DNA from: JBCCFX01 sp039029515 | GTDB taxonomy: Bacteria > Planctomycetota > Phycisphaerae > Phycisphaerales > SM1A02 | NCBI GenBank assembly: GCA_039029515.1 | Contig: JBCCFX010000109.1 | Span: 1 to 13,151, forward strand | Direction: 5' to 3' | Length of the DNA stretch: 13,151 nt | Part shown: in pieces, positions 1 to 6,410 of the stretch | Layout of the letters: every line of letters begins with the position of its first letter | Numbering within the stretch: the stretch's first letter is position 1 | Translations under genes and position numbers: made by a program | Notes under the pieces: model-generated | Told to the model about the DNA's origin: nothing | The model's database searches: none | What the model saw: the letters and a program-made list of their open reading frames with translations, nothing else

Positions 1-141
1 GAATGTGAACTCCGGGAACGTCTTGCCGAGCAGCGACCCTCGCGGCGCGGCGGCACCGCTGCCGACGACACTCAGAGCAGCGAGACCGATCACCAGGGCA
101 AGATGCACAGACCAGTCACGGAGGCGTCGTCGCTTGTTCAC
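1..141 (-). CDS. N-terminus of exported, probably thioredoxin-like (redoxin) protein, cut by window edge
   Basis: Only the first 47 codons are in the window, and the frame is open to base 1. The protein starts at a GTG (139-141) with GGGAG six bases upstream, which decides this start. The residues read MNKRRRLRDW, then a hydrophobic stretch (about 13-29), then GSGAAAP, giving a basic N-region, an H-region and an AxA cleavage site: a clear Sec signal peptide. The mature part begins with a LLGKTFPEFTF stretch that resembles the VGKPAPDFTL opening of AhpC/TSA and TlpA-type redoxins, so an extracytoplasmic thioredoxin-fold protein is inferred. The CxxC motif that would prove this lies outside the window. 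It follows hbd on the same strand after 88 bases. The signal peptide is well supported; the family call is tentative. Confidence 0.6.
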   Translation of the reverse strand, partial: MNKRRRLRDWSVHLALVIGLAALSVVGSGAAAPRGSLLGKTFPEFTF

Positions 142-229
142 ACTGCACTCCCGAACGGAATCCCCACGCGTATCCTAGTCGGTCAGACACGACGCGGCCT
201 CTGATGATTCCTGTCGGATTCGGTGTGAT

Positions 230-1090
230 TCAGCGGCTGTAGTCGTACACACCCATGCCGGACTTGTTTCCGAGCCGACCTGCGGTCACGAGCTGACGCA
301 GCTTCGGACACGGGAAATACTTGTCCTGCCCGAGTTCGGTGTACAGCACCATCATGATGTCGTGGCAGACATCCAGACCGATGAAGTCCGCGAGCTGCAA
401 TGGTCCCATCGGAAAGTTGCAGCCGAGCTTCATGATGCCGTCAATCGCTTCCGGCTCGGCGACGCCATCCATCCACGCATAGAACGCTTCGTTGATCATC
501 GGCATCAGCACACGGTTCGACACGAAGCCAGCGCGATCGTTCGCGGGAATCGGCGTCTTGCCGAGCCGTTCAGACAACTTAATCGTGCGCTCGACCGTCT
601 CATCGCTCGTGGCGAGACCGCGAATCACTTCGACCAGCTTCATCACCGGCACCGGATTAAAGAAGTGCATACCAATCACGCGGTGCGCCTGATCACCCAC
701 GGCCGTCGCAATCTCCGTGATAGAGATCGACGACGTATTCGTCGCAAGGACGACGTCATCACCGAACGATTCAAGCATGAACTGGAACAGCTTCTTCTTC
801 GTCGCGGCGTCTTCGGTTGCGGCTTCCACCGCCCAGTCGGCGTCGCGCGCGGCCTTCATGTCGGTGAGGTACTGAATGCGCGATGCGGCGGCGTCAGCAT
901 CGGCCTGCGTCATGCGCTGCTTCTCGACGTTGCGGGCAAGGATCTTCTGATGCGACTTCTTCGCGCGACCCAACTGATCCTCACTGATGTCAATCTGATA
1001 CGCACTGAGGCCGTTCATTGCCGCGGTCAGCGCAATGCCTGAACCCATCGTTCCTGCACCGATCACCGCAATGCTGTTCACGTCAGACAT
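230..1090 (-). CDS. hbd: 3-hydroxybutyryl-CoA (3-hydroxyacyl-CoA) dehydrogenase
   Basis: This 286-aa protein has the usual length of stand-alone bacterial Hbd/PaaH enzymes, which oxidise (S)-3-hydroxyacyl-CoA with NAD+ or NADP+ in beta-oxidation, butanoate or polyhydroxybutyrate metabolism in the cytoplasm. The N-terminal Rossmann domain carries GAGTMG at 11-16. NTSS lies at 118-121 and HFFNP at 142-146, followed by Glu154 and Asn192. The spacing Ser121-His142-Glu154-Asn192 equals that of the human HAD catalytic residues (Ser137, His158, Glu170, Asn208), so the active site is complete. The C-terminal helical dimerisation domain is present and ends with GNKSGMGVYDY, typical of the family. The ATG start is preceded by AAGGTG. 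It is the last gene of the unit that starts with citrate synthase, 58 bases after the preceding stop. Substrate chain length cannot be read from sequence. Confidence 0.95.
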   Translation of the reverse strand: MSDVNSIAVIGAGTMGSGIALTAAMNGLSAYQIDISEDQLGRAKKSHQKILARNVEKQRMTQADADAAASRIQYLTDMKAARDADWAVEAATEDAATKKKLFQFMLESFGDDVVLATNTSSISITEIATAVGDQAHRVIGMHFFNPVPVMKLVEVIRGLATSDETVERTIKLSERLGKTPIPANDRAGFVSNRVLMPMINEAFYAWMDGVAEPEAIDGIMKLGCNFPMGPLQLADFIGLDVCHDIMMVLYTELGQDKYFPCPKLRQLVTAGRLGNKSGMGVYDYSR

Positions 1091-1148
1091 GATTCACCTT
1101 GTGTCCTGAAAGGCTGTGTATGGAGAGGTTTCGTCGCGCGTCAACGAC

Positions 1149-1973
1149 CTAGCGTGTGAGCATGACCTTCATCGGATTCGTGAACGCAGTCTCCGGCACC
1201 GTGTCGTACACACCAATGTCCGAAAGCTGCATACGCCCGCGATCGCCGCACAACATGATGTCGCCGTGCCGTTTCCAGCCGGCCCATGGCGTCGACAATT
1301 GCGGTTCGGCATCGTCCGCGTTCACGTAGAAATCCCACTGATCGACGAGCTTCGTCTCGCGATTGATGTAGACGTGGTATTTGTTGTCCGGCGTTGTACC
1401 CACCCCGGTATACGTCAGCGCGATGACGTCCGCCTGTTTCTGGTCCGCCGTCATGTCTTCGCCGACGTACGTCAGCGTGACGCCATCGTCCTTCAGCTTG
1501 TATGGCATGACGAGCCAGTAACTGTCATTGCGCCAGATGTCGATGCCTCGGCGCACGAGCGTGGTGCCGTCTTCATCGGCCATCGGCGAACCGTTCTTCC
1601 AGGCTCGGCCGTCACCGGTGGCCAGATCGACGACGACAACCACCGATGCGCCGGCATTGTCACCCATGTCAATGCGCACGCGATGCTCCTGCTTATCCCA
1701 GAGCAGCGTACGCGCGCCAACGAAGTCCCAGGCGATGTAGCGCGTCGAGTCCCATGCCGACCGACCACCGAGCGCCGTCATAACCTCGTCAGCGAGTTCA
1801 ATCGCTCGCGGGTCCGAATGCTCGGCGTCAAAGCCCGGTGCCGCAGGATTGGGATCCTCCGGCTGACTCGTCGGTGCCGTTGTCGGCTGTGACGATGGCA
1901 CGGCATCGGGCTGCGATGTCGGTGGCTCGCCGCCGAGCATCAACGCGATCGTGGAGGCGTACATGAATCGCAT
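1149..1973 (-). CDS. Putative exported protein, DUF6503/outer-membrane lipoprotein carrier-like
   Basis: The frame is open much further upstream into the citrate synthase gene. I take the ATG at 1971-1973 (274 aa) because it lies just 5 bases after the citrate synthase stop, suggesting translational coupling; no good Shine-Dalgarno is visible. The N-terminus (MRFMYASTIALMLGG) is a short hydrophobic stretch, so a signal peptide is possible but weak. Residues 16-48 are a Pro/Ser/Thr/Gln linker with repeated TSQP/SSQP. From about 55 there is a folded domain: ELADEVMTALGG at 59-70, YIAWDFVGARTLLWD at 79-93, a hydrophobic VVVVVD strand, WLVMPYKLKDDGVTLTYVG at 153-171, and YHVYINRETKLVDQWDFY at 199-216. 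This order (helix with ALGG, then strands with a Pro-aromatic-Lys-Leu segment) resembles DUF6503 and LolA/LolB-like beta-sheet proteins. That is a motif-level impression only. The function is unknown; its place between two acyl-CoA enzymes may be incidental. Confidence 0.75.
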   Translation of the reverse strand: MRFMYASTIALMLGGEPPTSQPDAVPSSQPTTAPTSQPEDPNPAAPGFDAEHSDPRAIELADEVMTALGGRSAWDSTRYIAWDFVGARTLLWDKQEHRVRIDMGDNAGASVVVVVDLATGDGRAWKNGSPMADEDGTTLVRRGIDIWRNDSYWLVMPYKLKDDGVTLTYVGEDMTADQKQADVIALTYTGVGTTPDNKYHVYINRETKLVDQWDFYVNADDAEPQLSTPWAGWKRHGDIMLCGDRGRMQLSDIGVYDTVPETAFTNPMKVMLTR

Positions 1974-1978
1974 GATGA

Positions 1979-3136
1979 TCAACTGTCGTTCCAGGTTCGC
2001 AGTGCCGGACCTGTGTAGTTGGCGAGCGGACGAATGATGCGGTTGTTCTGATGCTGCTCCATGATGTGCGCACACCAGCCGGTGATTCGGCTTGCCACGA
2101 AGATCGGCGTGTACTGCGGAACGGGAATACCCATCACGAAGTAAGTCATACCGCACGGGAAGTCGACGTTCGGGTGGATGTTCTTGTCGTTGAGCATGAT
2201 GCCCTGAACTTCATCACCCATGTCGAACCACTTCTTCGCATCGGCGCCGAGACCTTCGGCGAGCTTGAGTCCCCACGAACGAAGGATGCCCGCACGATGG
2301 TCGCCGTTCTTGTACACGCGGTGACCGAAGCCCATCAGCTTGCGCTTCGTTGAGAACGCGTTGTCCATGAATGACCGGATCGTGCCGCCTTCATTCGTGA
2401 CGAATGCATCGATATCGGCGAGCATTTCCATCGCCTTTTCGTTCGCGCCGCCGTGCAACGGTCCCTTGAGAGCACCGATGCCGCCGCACACTGCGGCATG
2501 CATGTCCGCTTCGGTCGACGCAATGACGCGGCAGGTGAACGTCGAGGCGTTGAAGTCATGCTCGGCGTACAGCACGAGCGAGACGTCCATGACGCGCGCT
2601 TCGAGTTCGGTCGGCTTCTTGCCGGTCATGCACCAGAGCAGGTTGGCAGCATGATCGAGTGACGGATCGGGATCCACCGGCGTCTTCCCATCGCGCACCA
2701 TCTGACCGTAGCCGATGATCGTGGGAATCTGCGCGAGCAATCGCTTGGACTTTCGGATCTCTGCTTCTGGACTGTTGTCTTCGGTGTCCGCGTCGAAATG
2801 TGAGAGGTAGCTCACACCGGTGCGGAGGATGGACATCGGGTGCGCGTTCGGCGGATCGCCTGCAATGTCCTTGAGTACCGTCTTCAGGCCCTCGGGAATG
2901 GGGCGCATCGACGCGAGTTCCTGCTTGAACGCGTTGAGTTCCGCGGCGTTGGGCTTGTGCCCGACGATGAGGAGATGCGCAACCTCTTCGAAGGATGCGT
3001 TCTCCGCGAGATCAGCAATCTCAAAGCCGCGATAGATGAGCTGCGTCTGGTTGACCGAGCAGATGTTGGTATCACCGGCCGTCAGTCCGGCCAGACCGCG
3101 CGTGTCCTGTGGTTTTGCTTCTGCCGTCGCTGCCAT
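1979..3136 (-). CDS. gltA: Citrate synthase / 2-methylcitrate synthase
   Basis: The protein (385 aa) condenses oxaloacetate with acetyl-CoA or propionyl-CoA. Family motifs are in order: GLAGLTAGDT at 14-23, YRGFEI at 35-40, SLVLYAEHDFNASTF at 186-200, GPLHGGANE at 225-233 with catalytic His228, GFGHRVYK at 269-276 with His272, NVDFPCG at 323-329 with catalytic Asp325, and a C-terminal IIRPLANYTG. The short length and lack of an N-terminal NADH-binding domain place it in the dimeric group that includes CitZ and PrpC. The EEVAHLLI and EHDFNASTF segments resemble PrpC, and a prpB gene lies 3.3 kb upstream, so methylcitrate synthase activity is plausible; sequence alone cannot separate the two. 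An in-frame ATG at 3184 exists, but only the ATG at 3136 has a good ribosome-binding site. It is the first gene of a unit with the exported protein and hbd. Confidence 0.93.
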   Translation of the reverse strand: MAATAEAKPQDTRGLAGLTAGDTNICSVNQTQLIYRGFEIADLAENASFEEVAHLLIVGHKPNAAELNAFKQELASMRPIPEGLKTVLKDIAGDPPNAHPMSILRTGVSYLSHFDADTEDNSPEAEIRKSKRLLAQIPTIIGYGQMVRDGKTPVDPDPSLDHAANLLWCMTGKKPTELEARVMDVSLVLYAEHDFNASTFTCRVIASTEADMHAAVCGGIGALKGPLHGGANEKAMEMLADIDAFVTNEGGTIRSFMDNAFSTKRKLMGFGHRVYKNGDHRAGILRSWGLKLAEGLGADAKKWFDMGDEVQGIMLNDKNIHPNVDFPCGMTYFVMGIPVPQYTPIFVASRITGWCAHIMEQHQNNRIIRPLANYTGPALRTWNDS

Positions 3137-3143
3137 GGTGTTG

Positions 3144-3149
3144 CTTCCC
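3144..3149 (-). promoter_or_regulatory. Shine-Dalgarno deciding the citrate synthase start
   Basis: GGGAAG on the minus strand lies 7 bases before the ATG at 3134-3136. The alternative in-frame ATG at 3182-3184 has only GC-rich sequence without a purine tract upstream, so the 385-aa form is preferred. Confidence 0.7.
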
Positions 3150-3216
3150 AGGGAGTTGTGGACGCTCACACCGCGAACGGACATCGGGGCGTCCGGGCGG
3201 CATGGGTCATGGAGTG

Positions 3217-3256
3217 TGTGTCTCGGCGTGCTGTACAGCCCACCGGCCGAGACACA
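3217..3256. promoter_or_regulatory. Inverted repeat upstream of citrate synthase, possible operator or leader structure
   Basis: Two perfect 10-bp arms, TGTGTCTCGG (3217-3226) and CCGAGACACA (3247-3256), flank a 20-base spacer that itself contains the palindrome GCTGTACAGC (3230-3239). The element lies between the terminator of the upstream operon and the citrate synthase gene. An extended -10-like TGCTACAGT on the minus strand (3259-3267) would start transcription near 3252, inside the right arm, which fits an operator better than a leader hairpin. No -35 box is convincing, and the regulator is unknown. Confidence 0.55.
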
Positions 3257-3266
3257 TCACTGTAGC

Positions 3267-3296
3267 AAAAAAACCGCCCGGACGGAGCCGGGCGGT
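3267..3296 (-). terminator. Rho-independent terminator of the sorting-tail protein operon
   Basis: Read on the minus strand, a 9-bp perfect stem ACCGCCCGG / CCGGGCGGT with a 6-base loop is followed directly by seven T residues (the A-run at 3267-3273). It lies about 35 bases after the stop codon of the last of three paralogous genes and insulates the citrate synthase unit from them. There is no T-run on the plus strand, so it works in one direction. Confidence 0.93.
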
Positions 3297-3331
3297 CGGA
3301 TCGTATACACGTGTTTCGAAGCGTTTTCAGG

Positions 3332-4063
3332 TCAGTTTCGACGTCGTCGTCGAGGTCCGACCAGACCCGCGGACAACAGCAGTGCTGCAGCCCCCGGTGC
3401 GGGAATGACCGTCTGAATGGATGTGATCTGGAAGTCGGCGCCACCGCCGTACGTGAAATCGACATCAATGCCCGAGATGTTGTCGAAGGCGAGCAGGCTG
3501 CCACCGCCACCAGACGGTGTGAAATCCTGAAACAGGAAGACAACGTCCTGCGCACCGCTGCTGGTCACCGATTGGGTGAGTTCGATTTCACCAAGGAATT
3601 CGTCGGTCAGGGTGACGGTGATGCCAAGCGGCGAGTCACTCGCGAAGTCGAAACCTGCGATGGATACCGAAATGCCCAACTGGTCAACAAAGTTCGCTGC
3701 CAGCGATGAACCGCCCGCGGACGTGCCGTAGCCGAAGCCCAGCGTTCCCGTGGCGTTCAGGCTGCTCGACAATTCGAACAGCAGGTTCCCGTCGTCGACG
3801 AATGCGGCGGCGAGTCCGGAATCACTCGTCAGCGCGAGTTCGGTCAGACGATCGCCACCAAGGACGCCGGACAAACCGGTTTCGCTCGCGGATGCCGACG
3901 GCAGGATGCCGGCGGCGACGGCAAGCGGGAAGTCACTGGAGTTGGTGTCGCTGAAGTCGTCGATGGTCGTGGTCATCACGAGTCCGGCGGTTGCCGACGA
4001 CGCCACCATGGACACCGCGAGCGCAGTGCCCGCAAGAATCAGGTGTGGTTTGATTGCATTCAT
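3332..4063 (-). CDS. Secreted protein with PEP-CTERM-like sorting tail (paralogue 1 of 3)
   Basis: The 243-aa protein has a signal peptide at 1-26 (MNAIKPH, a hydrophobic core, then SATA). Next comes TTIDDFSDT at 32-40, a Ser/Gly/Asp-rich beta-strand-type domain, and a C-terminal tail: IPAPG at 220-224, a hydrophobic stretch at 225-236, and five arginines at 238-242. This tripartite tail matches PEP-CTERM-type signals, which exosortase-like enzymes process during export to the surface or matrix; here the usual PEP is PAP. The body aligns with the two upstream paralogues: GFGYGTSAGGSSLAANFV, GFDFASDSPLGITVTL and DFTYGGGADFQITSI have counterparts in both. It is the last gene of the operon, 54 bases after the preceding stop and just before a strong terminator. 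The ATG follows an AGAGAGAG tract. The function of the mature domain is unknown; an extracellular structural or adhesive role is a guess. Confidence 0.88.
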   Translation of the reverse strand: MNAIKPHLILAGTALAVSMVASSATAGLVMTTTIDDFSDTNSSDFPLAVAAGILPSASASETGLSGVLGGDRLTELALTSDSGLAAAFVDDGNLLFELSSSLNATGTLGFGYGTSAGGSSLAANFVDQLGISVSIAGFDFASDSPLGITVTLTDEFLGEIELTQSVTSSGAQDVVFLFQDFTPSGGGGSLLAFDNISGIDVDFTYGGGADFQITSIQTVIPAPGAAALLLSAGLVGPRRRRRN

Positions 4064-4117
4064 GAAGCTCTCTCTTCTTCTACTGCTGCAAGTCTGCTCT
4101 TCTCGAGATGCCGGTGG

Positions 4118-4846
4118 TCAATCCCGTCGTCGGCGTCGCACTGCGCACCCGGCGAGGCCGAGCAGAGCAAGCGAACCCGGAGCGGGAACGGCGAAGGTGG
4201 TAATCGAATCAAGTCGGAAGTCTGCGCCCATGCCGCCATCCAGGGTGACGAAGATGCGATCGACGTCGCTGAAATCAAAGCCGGTGGTCTCGGCTGTATC
4301 CCATCGAACCGTGATCGTCTCTAACCCACCGTTGTACACCGACGTGGACAGAAGCTGCGTTCCCTGCGTGTCGCTCTCCAGACGCACAGTGATCGCAAGC
4401 AAGGAACCAATGCCGAGATCCAGACCATCAAAGTTGAATTGAAGGCCTGTCTGCTCAGCGAAACTCGCGTTCAGTGATTCTGCGGTTCCGTACGCAAGGT
4501 CCAAAGCGCCATTCCCGGTCACCGAACTGTTGTAATCCAGGACGCCACCATCCGTGAACGGATCGATCATGGCGTCAATGCGATCCAGAGCGGACTCGAA
4601 CGACTGCACGCGGAGCGTGCTGCTTCGAGTACCGCCCAGCACGTCAAACTGGCCAAGTTCAACCGATGACATCGAAGCGGTTTCGCTGTCAACGAACTTG
4701 GGCCAGACCGACGGGCCATCGATACGACTGCTGAAATCATCAATCACAATGGTGGCGTGGGTTGTGGTAGCCACGGCCACTGTTGCAATCATGCCGCCCC
4801 ACAACGCCATGCGATGCGAGTTCCCTCTGTGGTGGGCGTGTGACAT
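4118..4846 (-). CDS. Secreted protein with PEP-CTERM-like sorting tail (paralogue 2 of 3)
   Basis: The frame is open up to 4996, but the extra residues are an Arg/Glu-rich translation of the GA-rich leader. The ATG at 4844-4846 is chosen because it follows GAGAGAGA, as in both paralogues, and gives a signal peptide and a length of 242 aa like its neighbours. A His/Arg-rich N-region (MSHAHHRGNSHR) is followed by a hydrophobic core to about residue 31 (TTHAT), then IVIDDFS at 33-39. The domain contains LDLAYG, LNASF, FNFDGLDLG, LLAITVRLES and VDRIFVTLDGGMGADFRLDSI (195-215). The tail is VPAPG at 220-224, then a hydrophobic segment that includes Cys234, and RRRRR at 237-241. It is more similar to paralogue 3 than to paralogue 1. 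Function unknown; export and sorting are inferred from the tail. Confidence 0.87.
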   Translation of the reverse strand: MSHAHHRGNSHRMALWGGMIATVAVATTTHATIVIDDFSSRIDGPSVWPKFVDSETASMSSVELGQFDVLGGTRSSTLRVQSFESALDRIDAMIDPFTDGGVLDYNSSVTGNGALDLAYGTAESLNASFAEQTGLQFNFDGLDLGIGSLLAITVRLESDTQGTQLLSTSVYNGGLETITVRWDTAETTGFDFSDVDRIFVTLDGGMGADFRLDSITTFAVPAPGSLALLGLAGCAVRRRRRD

Positions 4847-4866
4847 GTGATCTCTCTCTTTCTCTC

Positions 4867-4896
4867 GCCAGCCGAGCCTCTCAACTCTCGACCGGC
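4867..4896 (-). promoter_or_regulatory. Leader hairpin before paralogue 2
   Basis: On the minus strand GCCGGTCGAG and CTCGGCTGGC can pair over 10 positions with two G-U wobbles, around a 10-base GA-rich loop. The stem ends 20 bases before the start codon, directly 5' of the GAGAGAGA tract. The same arrangement is seen before paralogue 3. It lies in a 198-base purine-rich gap; by hand count, 76 of the 100 bases at 4851-4950 are purine on the mRNA strand. Confidence 0.5.
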
Positions 4897-5044
4897 ACGC
4901 TTCTCTCGATCTTCTCTGCAGTCCCTCGCGTTCTTCTTTCTCCATCGTCGACGGTCCGTGCGACGATGTTTCTTCTCCTGCAACTCCCGGAAACAACTGC
5001 GCAGGTGTTCTTTCTTCTTCGAACGAAAACGAAAATCGTTTCGC

Positions 5045-5776
5045 TCAATCGTTCCTTCGCCGTCGTTTTCGTGCAATCACACCCGTGGTCAACACCAGCC
5101 AGGCGGCGGGTGAGGGTACGACCGTACGAATCTCATCAATGCGGAAGTCGGTGCCGATGCCACCATCGAACTCGATCGAAATTCGATCGACGTCCGCGAT
5201 GTCAAACACACCACCTTCTTCGAAATCGAACAGCAGCGTCGCCGTTTGCGCGCCACTCTCCGTCAACTGACCTGTCAGAAACTGTGAATCACCGTTGCTC
5301 GTCAGCTCGACCATGATGCCGAGCTCGAATGCGTTGGCGAAGTCAAAGGCATCGAACAGAATCTCAATACCTGCTTCGCCCGAGAAATCGGCGTTCAGAT
5401 CGTTGCCGCCGAAACCGTACACAAGCTCAAGCGAACCCGCCGCGCCGACGGAACTCGCGAAGTCGAGCAGACCGTTGTCAACGTCCGGGGCGATCGCCAC
5501 GAAGATGCTGTCGAGGCCTTCGGCGTCAAATCCGTCGCCGGTGATGAACGTGTCTCGAACGCCGCCAATCACATTCGCGTCGTTGAAAAGACCTTCGTTG
5601 ATGTTCGTCGTGCCCTGTTCGGTCGTGAAGACCGGCCACGGATCAGGCGTGCCGATCTGCGTGAAGTCATCAATCACGATGCCCGCGGAGGCATGCGACA
5701 CGACACCCATTCCGCCAACAAGGACGGCAACGATGGCACAACTGGACCGAAGTCCGGGCCGAATCTGCGAAGACAT
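5045..5776 (-). CDS. Secreted protein with PEP-CTERM-like sorting tail (paralogue 3 of 3, first in operon)
   Basis: The 243-aa protein begins MSSQIRPGLRSS, with a hydrophobic core to about 26 and a cleavage site near SHASA (27-31). IVIDDFTQ at 33-40 follows; paralogue 2 has IVIDDFSS at 33-40. Further shared elements are LLDFASSVGAAGSLELVYGFGG (103-124), LNADF, FDAFDFANAFELGIMVELTS and VDRISIEFDGGIGTDFRIDEI (196-216). The tail is VPSPAAW at 220-226, a short hydrophobic stretch, then ARKRRRRND. The motif is PSP rather than PEP and the Gly after it is missing, so the tail is the most degenerate of the three. The acidic composition with DxDxG-like loops fits a secreted beta-sandwich, but no catalytic motif is recognised. 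The ATG follows GAGAGAGA and the leader carries two TTCG-loop hairpins. No exosortase gene lies in the window, so the processing enzyme must be encoded elsewhere. Confidence 0.87.
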   Translation of the reverse strand: MSSQIRPGLRSSCAIVAVLVGGMGVVSHASAGIVIDDFTQIGTPDPWPVFTTEQGTTNINEGLFNDANVIGGVRDTFITGDGFDAEGLDSIFVAIAPDVDNGLLDFASSVGAAGSLELVYGFGGNDLNADFSGEAGIEILFDAFDFANAFELGIMVELTSNGDSQFLTGQLTESGAQTATLLFDFEEGGVFDIADVDRISIEFDGGIGTDFRIDEIRTVVPSPAAWLVLTTGVIARKRRRRND

Positions 5777-5793
5777 GGAATCTCTCTCTATCG

Positions 5794-5811
5794 CCGCCGG
5801 CGAACCGGCAG
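5794..5811 (-). promoter_or_regulatory. TTCG-loop hairpin close to the paralogue 3 start
   Basis: On the minus strand CTGCCGG and CCGGCGG pair over 7 positions (one U-G wobble) around a TTCG tetraloop. The core 5-bp stem is perfect (5796-5809). The stem lies just 5' of the GAGAGAGA tract and about 18 bases from the ATG, matching the position of the hairpin before paralogue 2. Confidence 0.5.
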
Positions 5812-5845
5812 ACTCTCTTCTCGATGCTCTCTCAAACTTCTCACA

Positions 5846-5859
5846 GTGTCCGAAGACAC
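5846..5859 (-). promoter_or_regulatory. C(UUCG)G tetraloop hairpin in the operon leader
   Basis: The minus strand reads GTGTC-TTCG-GACAC: a perfect 5-bp stem closed by a C-G pair on UUCG, the exceptionally stable tetraloop class. It sits about 70 bases upstream of the first gene of the three-paralogue operon, near the inferred transcript start, and may protect the 5' end. No T-run follows, so it is not a terminator. Confidence 0.5.
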
Positions 5860-5874
5860 CTTCTCTCAGCTATC

Positions 5875-5902
5875 ACGATACCGGTCGCAGACGGTGACGC
5901 AA
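5875..5902 (-). promoter_or_regulatory. Weak candidate sigma-70-type promoter for the three-paralogue operon
   Basis: TTGCGT (5897-5902) and TATCGT (5875-5880) on the minus strand are separated by 16 bases and match the -35 and -10 consensus at 3 and 4 of 6 positions. Transcription would begin near 5868 and include both TTCG hairpins. The match is poor and unverified. Confidence 0.22.
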
Positions 5903-5966
5903 GTGAATGTAGGTCGAATGGCCCGGATTTTTGCCGCCTTGGCGCTGGATTGGGGTCCTGTTCGCC

Positions 5967-6410
5967 TCACAACAGCGCAAGGAAGAACACGATCATCGCA
6001 CCGTGAACCACCCAGGTTAACATCGCAACCAACTGCTGCGCGGCGACCGACATCCGCATGAACGGCCAGCGTCGCTCGAGCAGCCAGATCCCGACCAGCC
6101 CGCTCGTCACCGCGAATCCGCCGAAGAGCCACATCTGCCATACGTTCGCAGGCGGCCCCAGGACCACCGCCACACACAACACGATCAGCGTCAGAATCGC
6201 GCAGAACATGTGCGGTGCCATGGTGATCAGGTACGGCAGCAACAGGAGGCGTTCAGCGCCGACCCGCAGCACCAGCGCTTCCTCGCATTCAGGACACACC
6301 GGTCGCTGAAGATCGCGGAGGTTGTAGCTGCACCGCGGACACTCCACATCGCGGTCTGCCACGAATTGCAGCAGGAAATCCTGTGTCGTTGCGGAACCCT
6401 CATCACTCAT
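5967..6410 (-). CDS. Small zinc-ribbon membrane protein
   Basis: The frame is open to 6449, but the ATG at 6408-6410 overlaps the prpB stop as ATGA, the classic sign of translational coupling, giving 147 aa. Residues 20-42 form a zinc ribbon with Cys24-x2-Cys27 and Cys39-x2-Cys42 (ECPRCSYNLRDL then RPVCPEC). The CxxCxYxLRxL form followed by CPEC is a common N-terminal module of small planctomycete membrane proteins. Hydrophobic segments at about 55-85, 91-112 and 120-146 suggest three membrane helices, with the ribbon in the cytoplasm. It is co-transcribed with prpB but has no obvious role in propionate metabolism. Its stop is 190 bases from the next gene on this strand. The function is unknown; the family impression rests on the cysteine pattern and topology. 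Confidence 0.82.
   Translation of the reverse strand: MSDEGSATTQDFLLQFVADRDVECPRCSYNLRDLQRPVCPECEEALVLRVGAERLLLLPYLITMAPHMFCAILTLIVLCVAVVLGPPANVWQMWLFGGFAVTSGLVGIWLLERRWPFMRMSVAAQQLVAMLTWVVHGAMIVFFLALL

Noticed and set aside
362..1042. A 226-codon plus-strand frame opposite hbd
   Set aside because: Low-complexity Arg/His-rich product; hbd on the other strand has an intact active site.
1116..1892. A 258-codon plus-strand frame opposite the exported protein gene
   Set aside because: The Arg/Val/His-rich composition is typical of an antisense shadow, with no ribosome site or recognisable motif. The minus-strand gene has a better-ordered domain and is coupled to citrate synthase.
4847..4996. 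N-terminal extension of paralogue 2 to an ATG at 4996
   Set aside because: The extra 50 residues are a translation of the GA-rich leader (Arg/Glu runs) and would bury the signal peptide. The ATG at 4846 matches its paralogues in ribosome tract and length.
5023..5072. Inverted repeat ACGAAAACGA / TCGTTTTCGT spanning the stop of paralogue 3
   Set aside because: The arms are 30 bases apart and AT/CG simple-sequence in nature. One arm encodes part of the required Arg-rich tail, and no T-run follows the structure, so a terminator is not supported.
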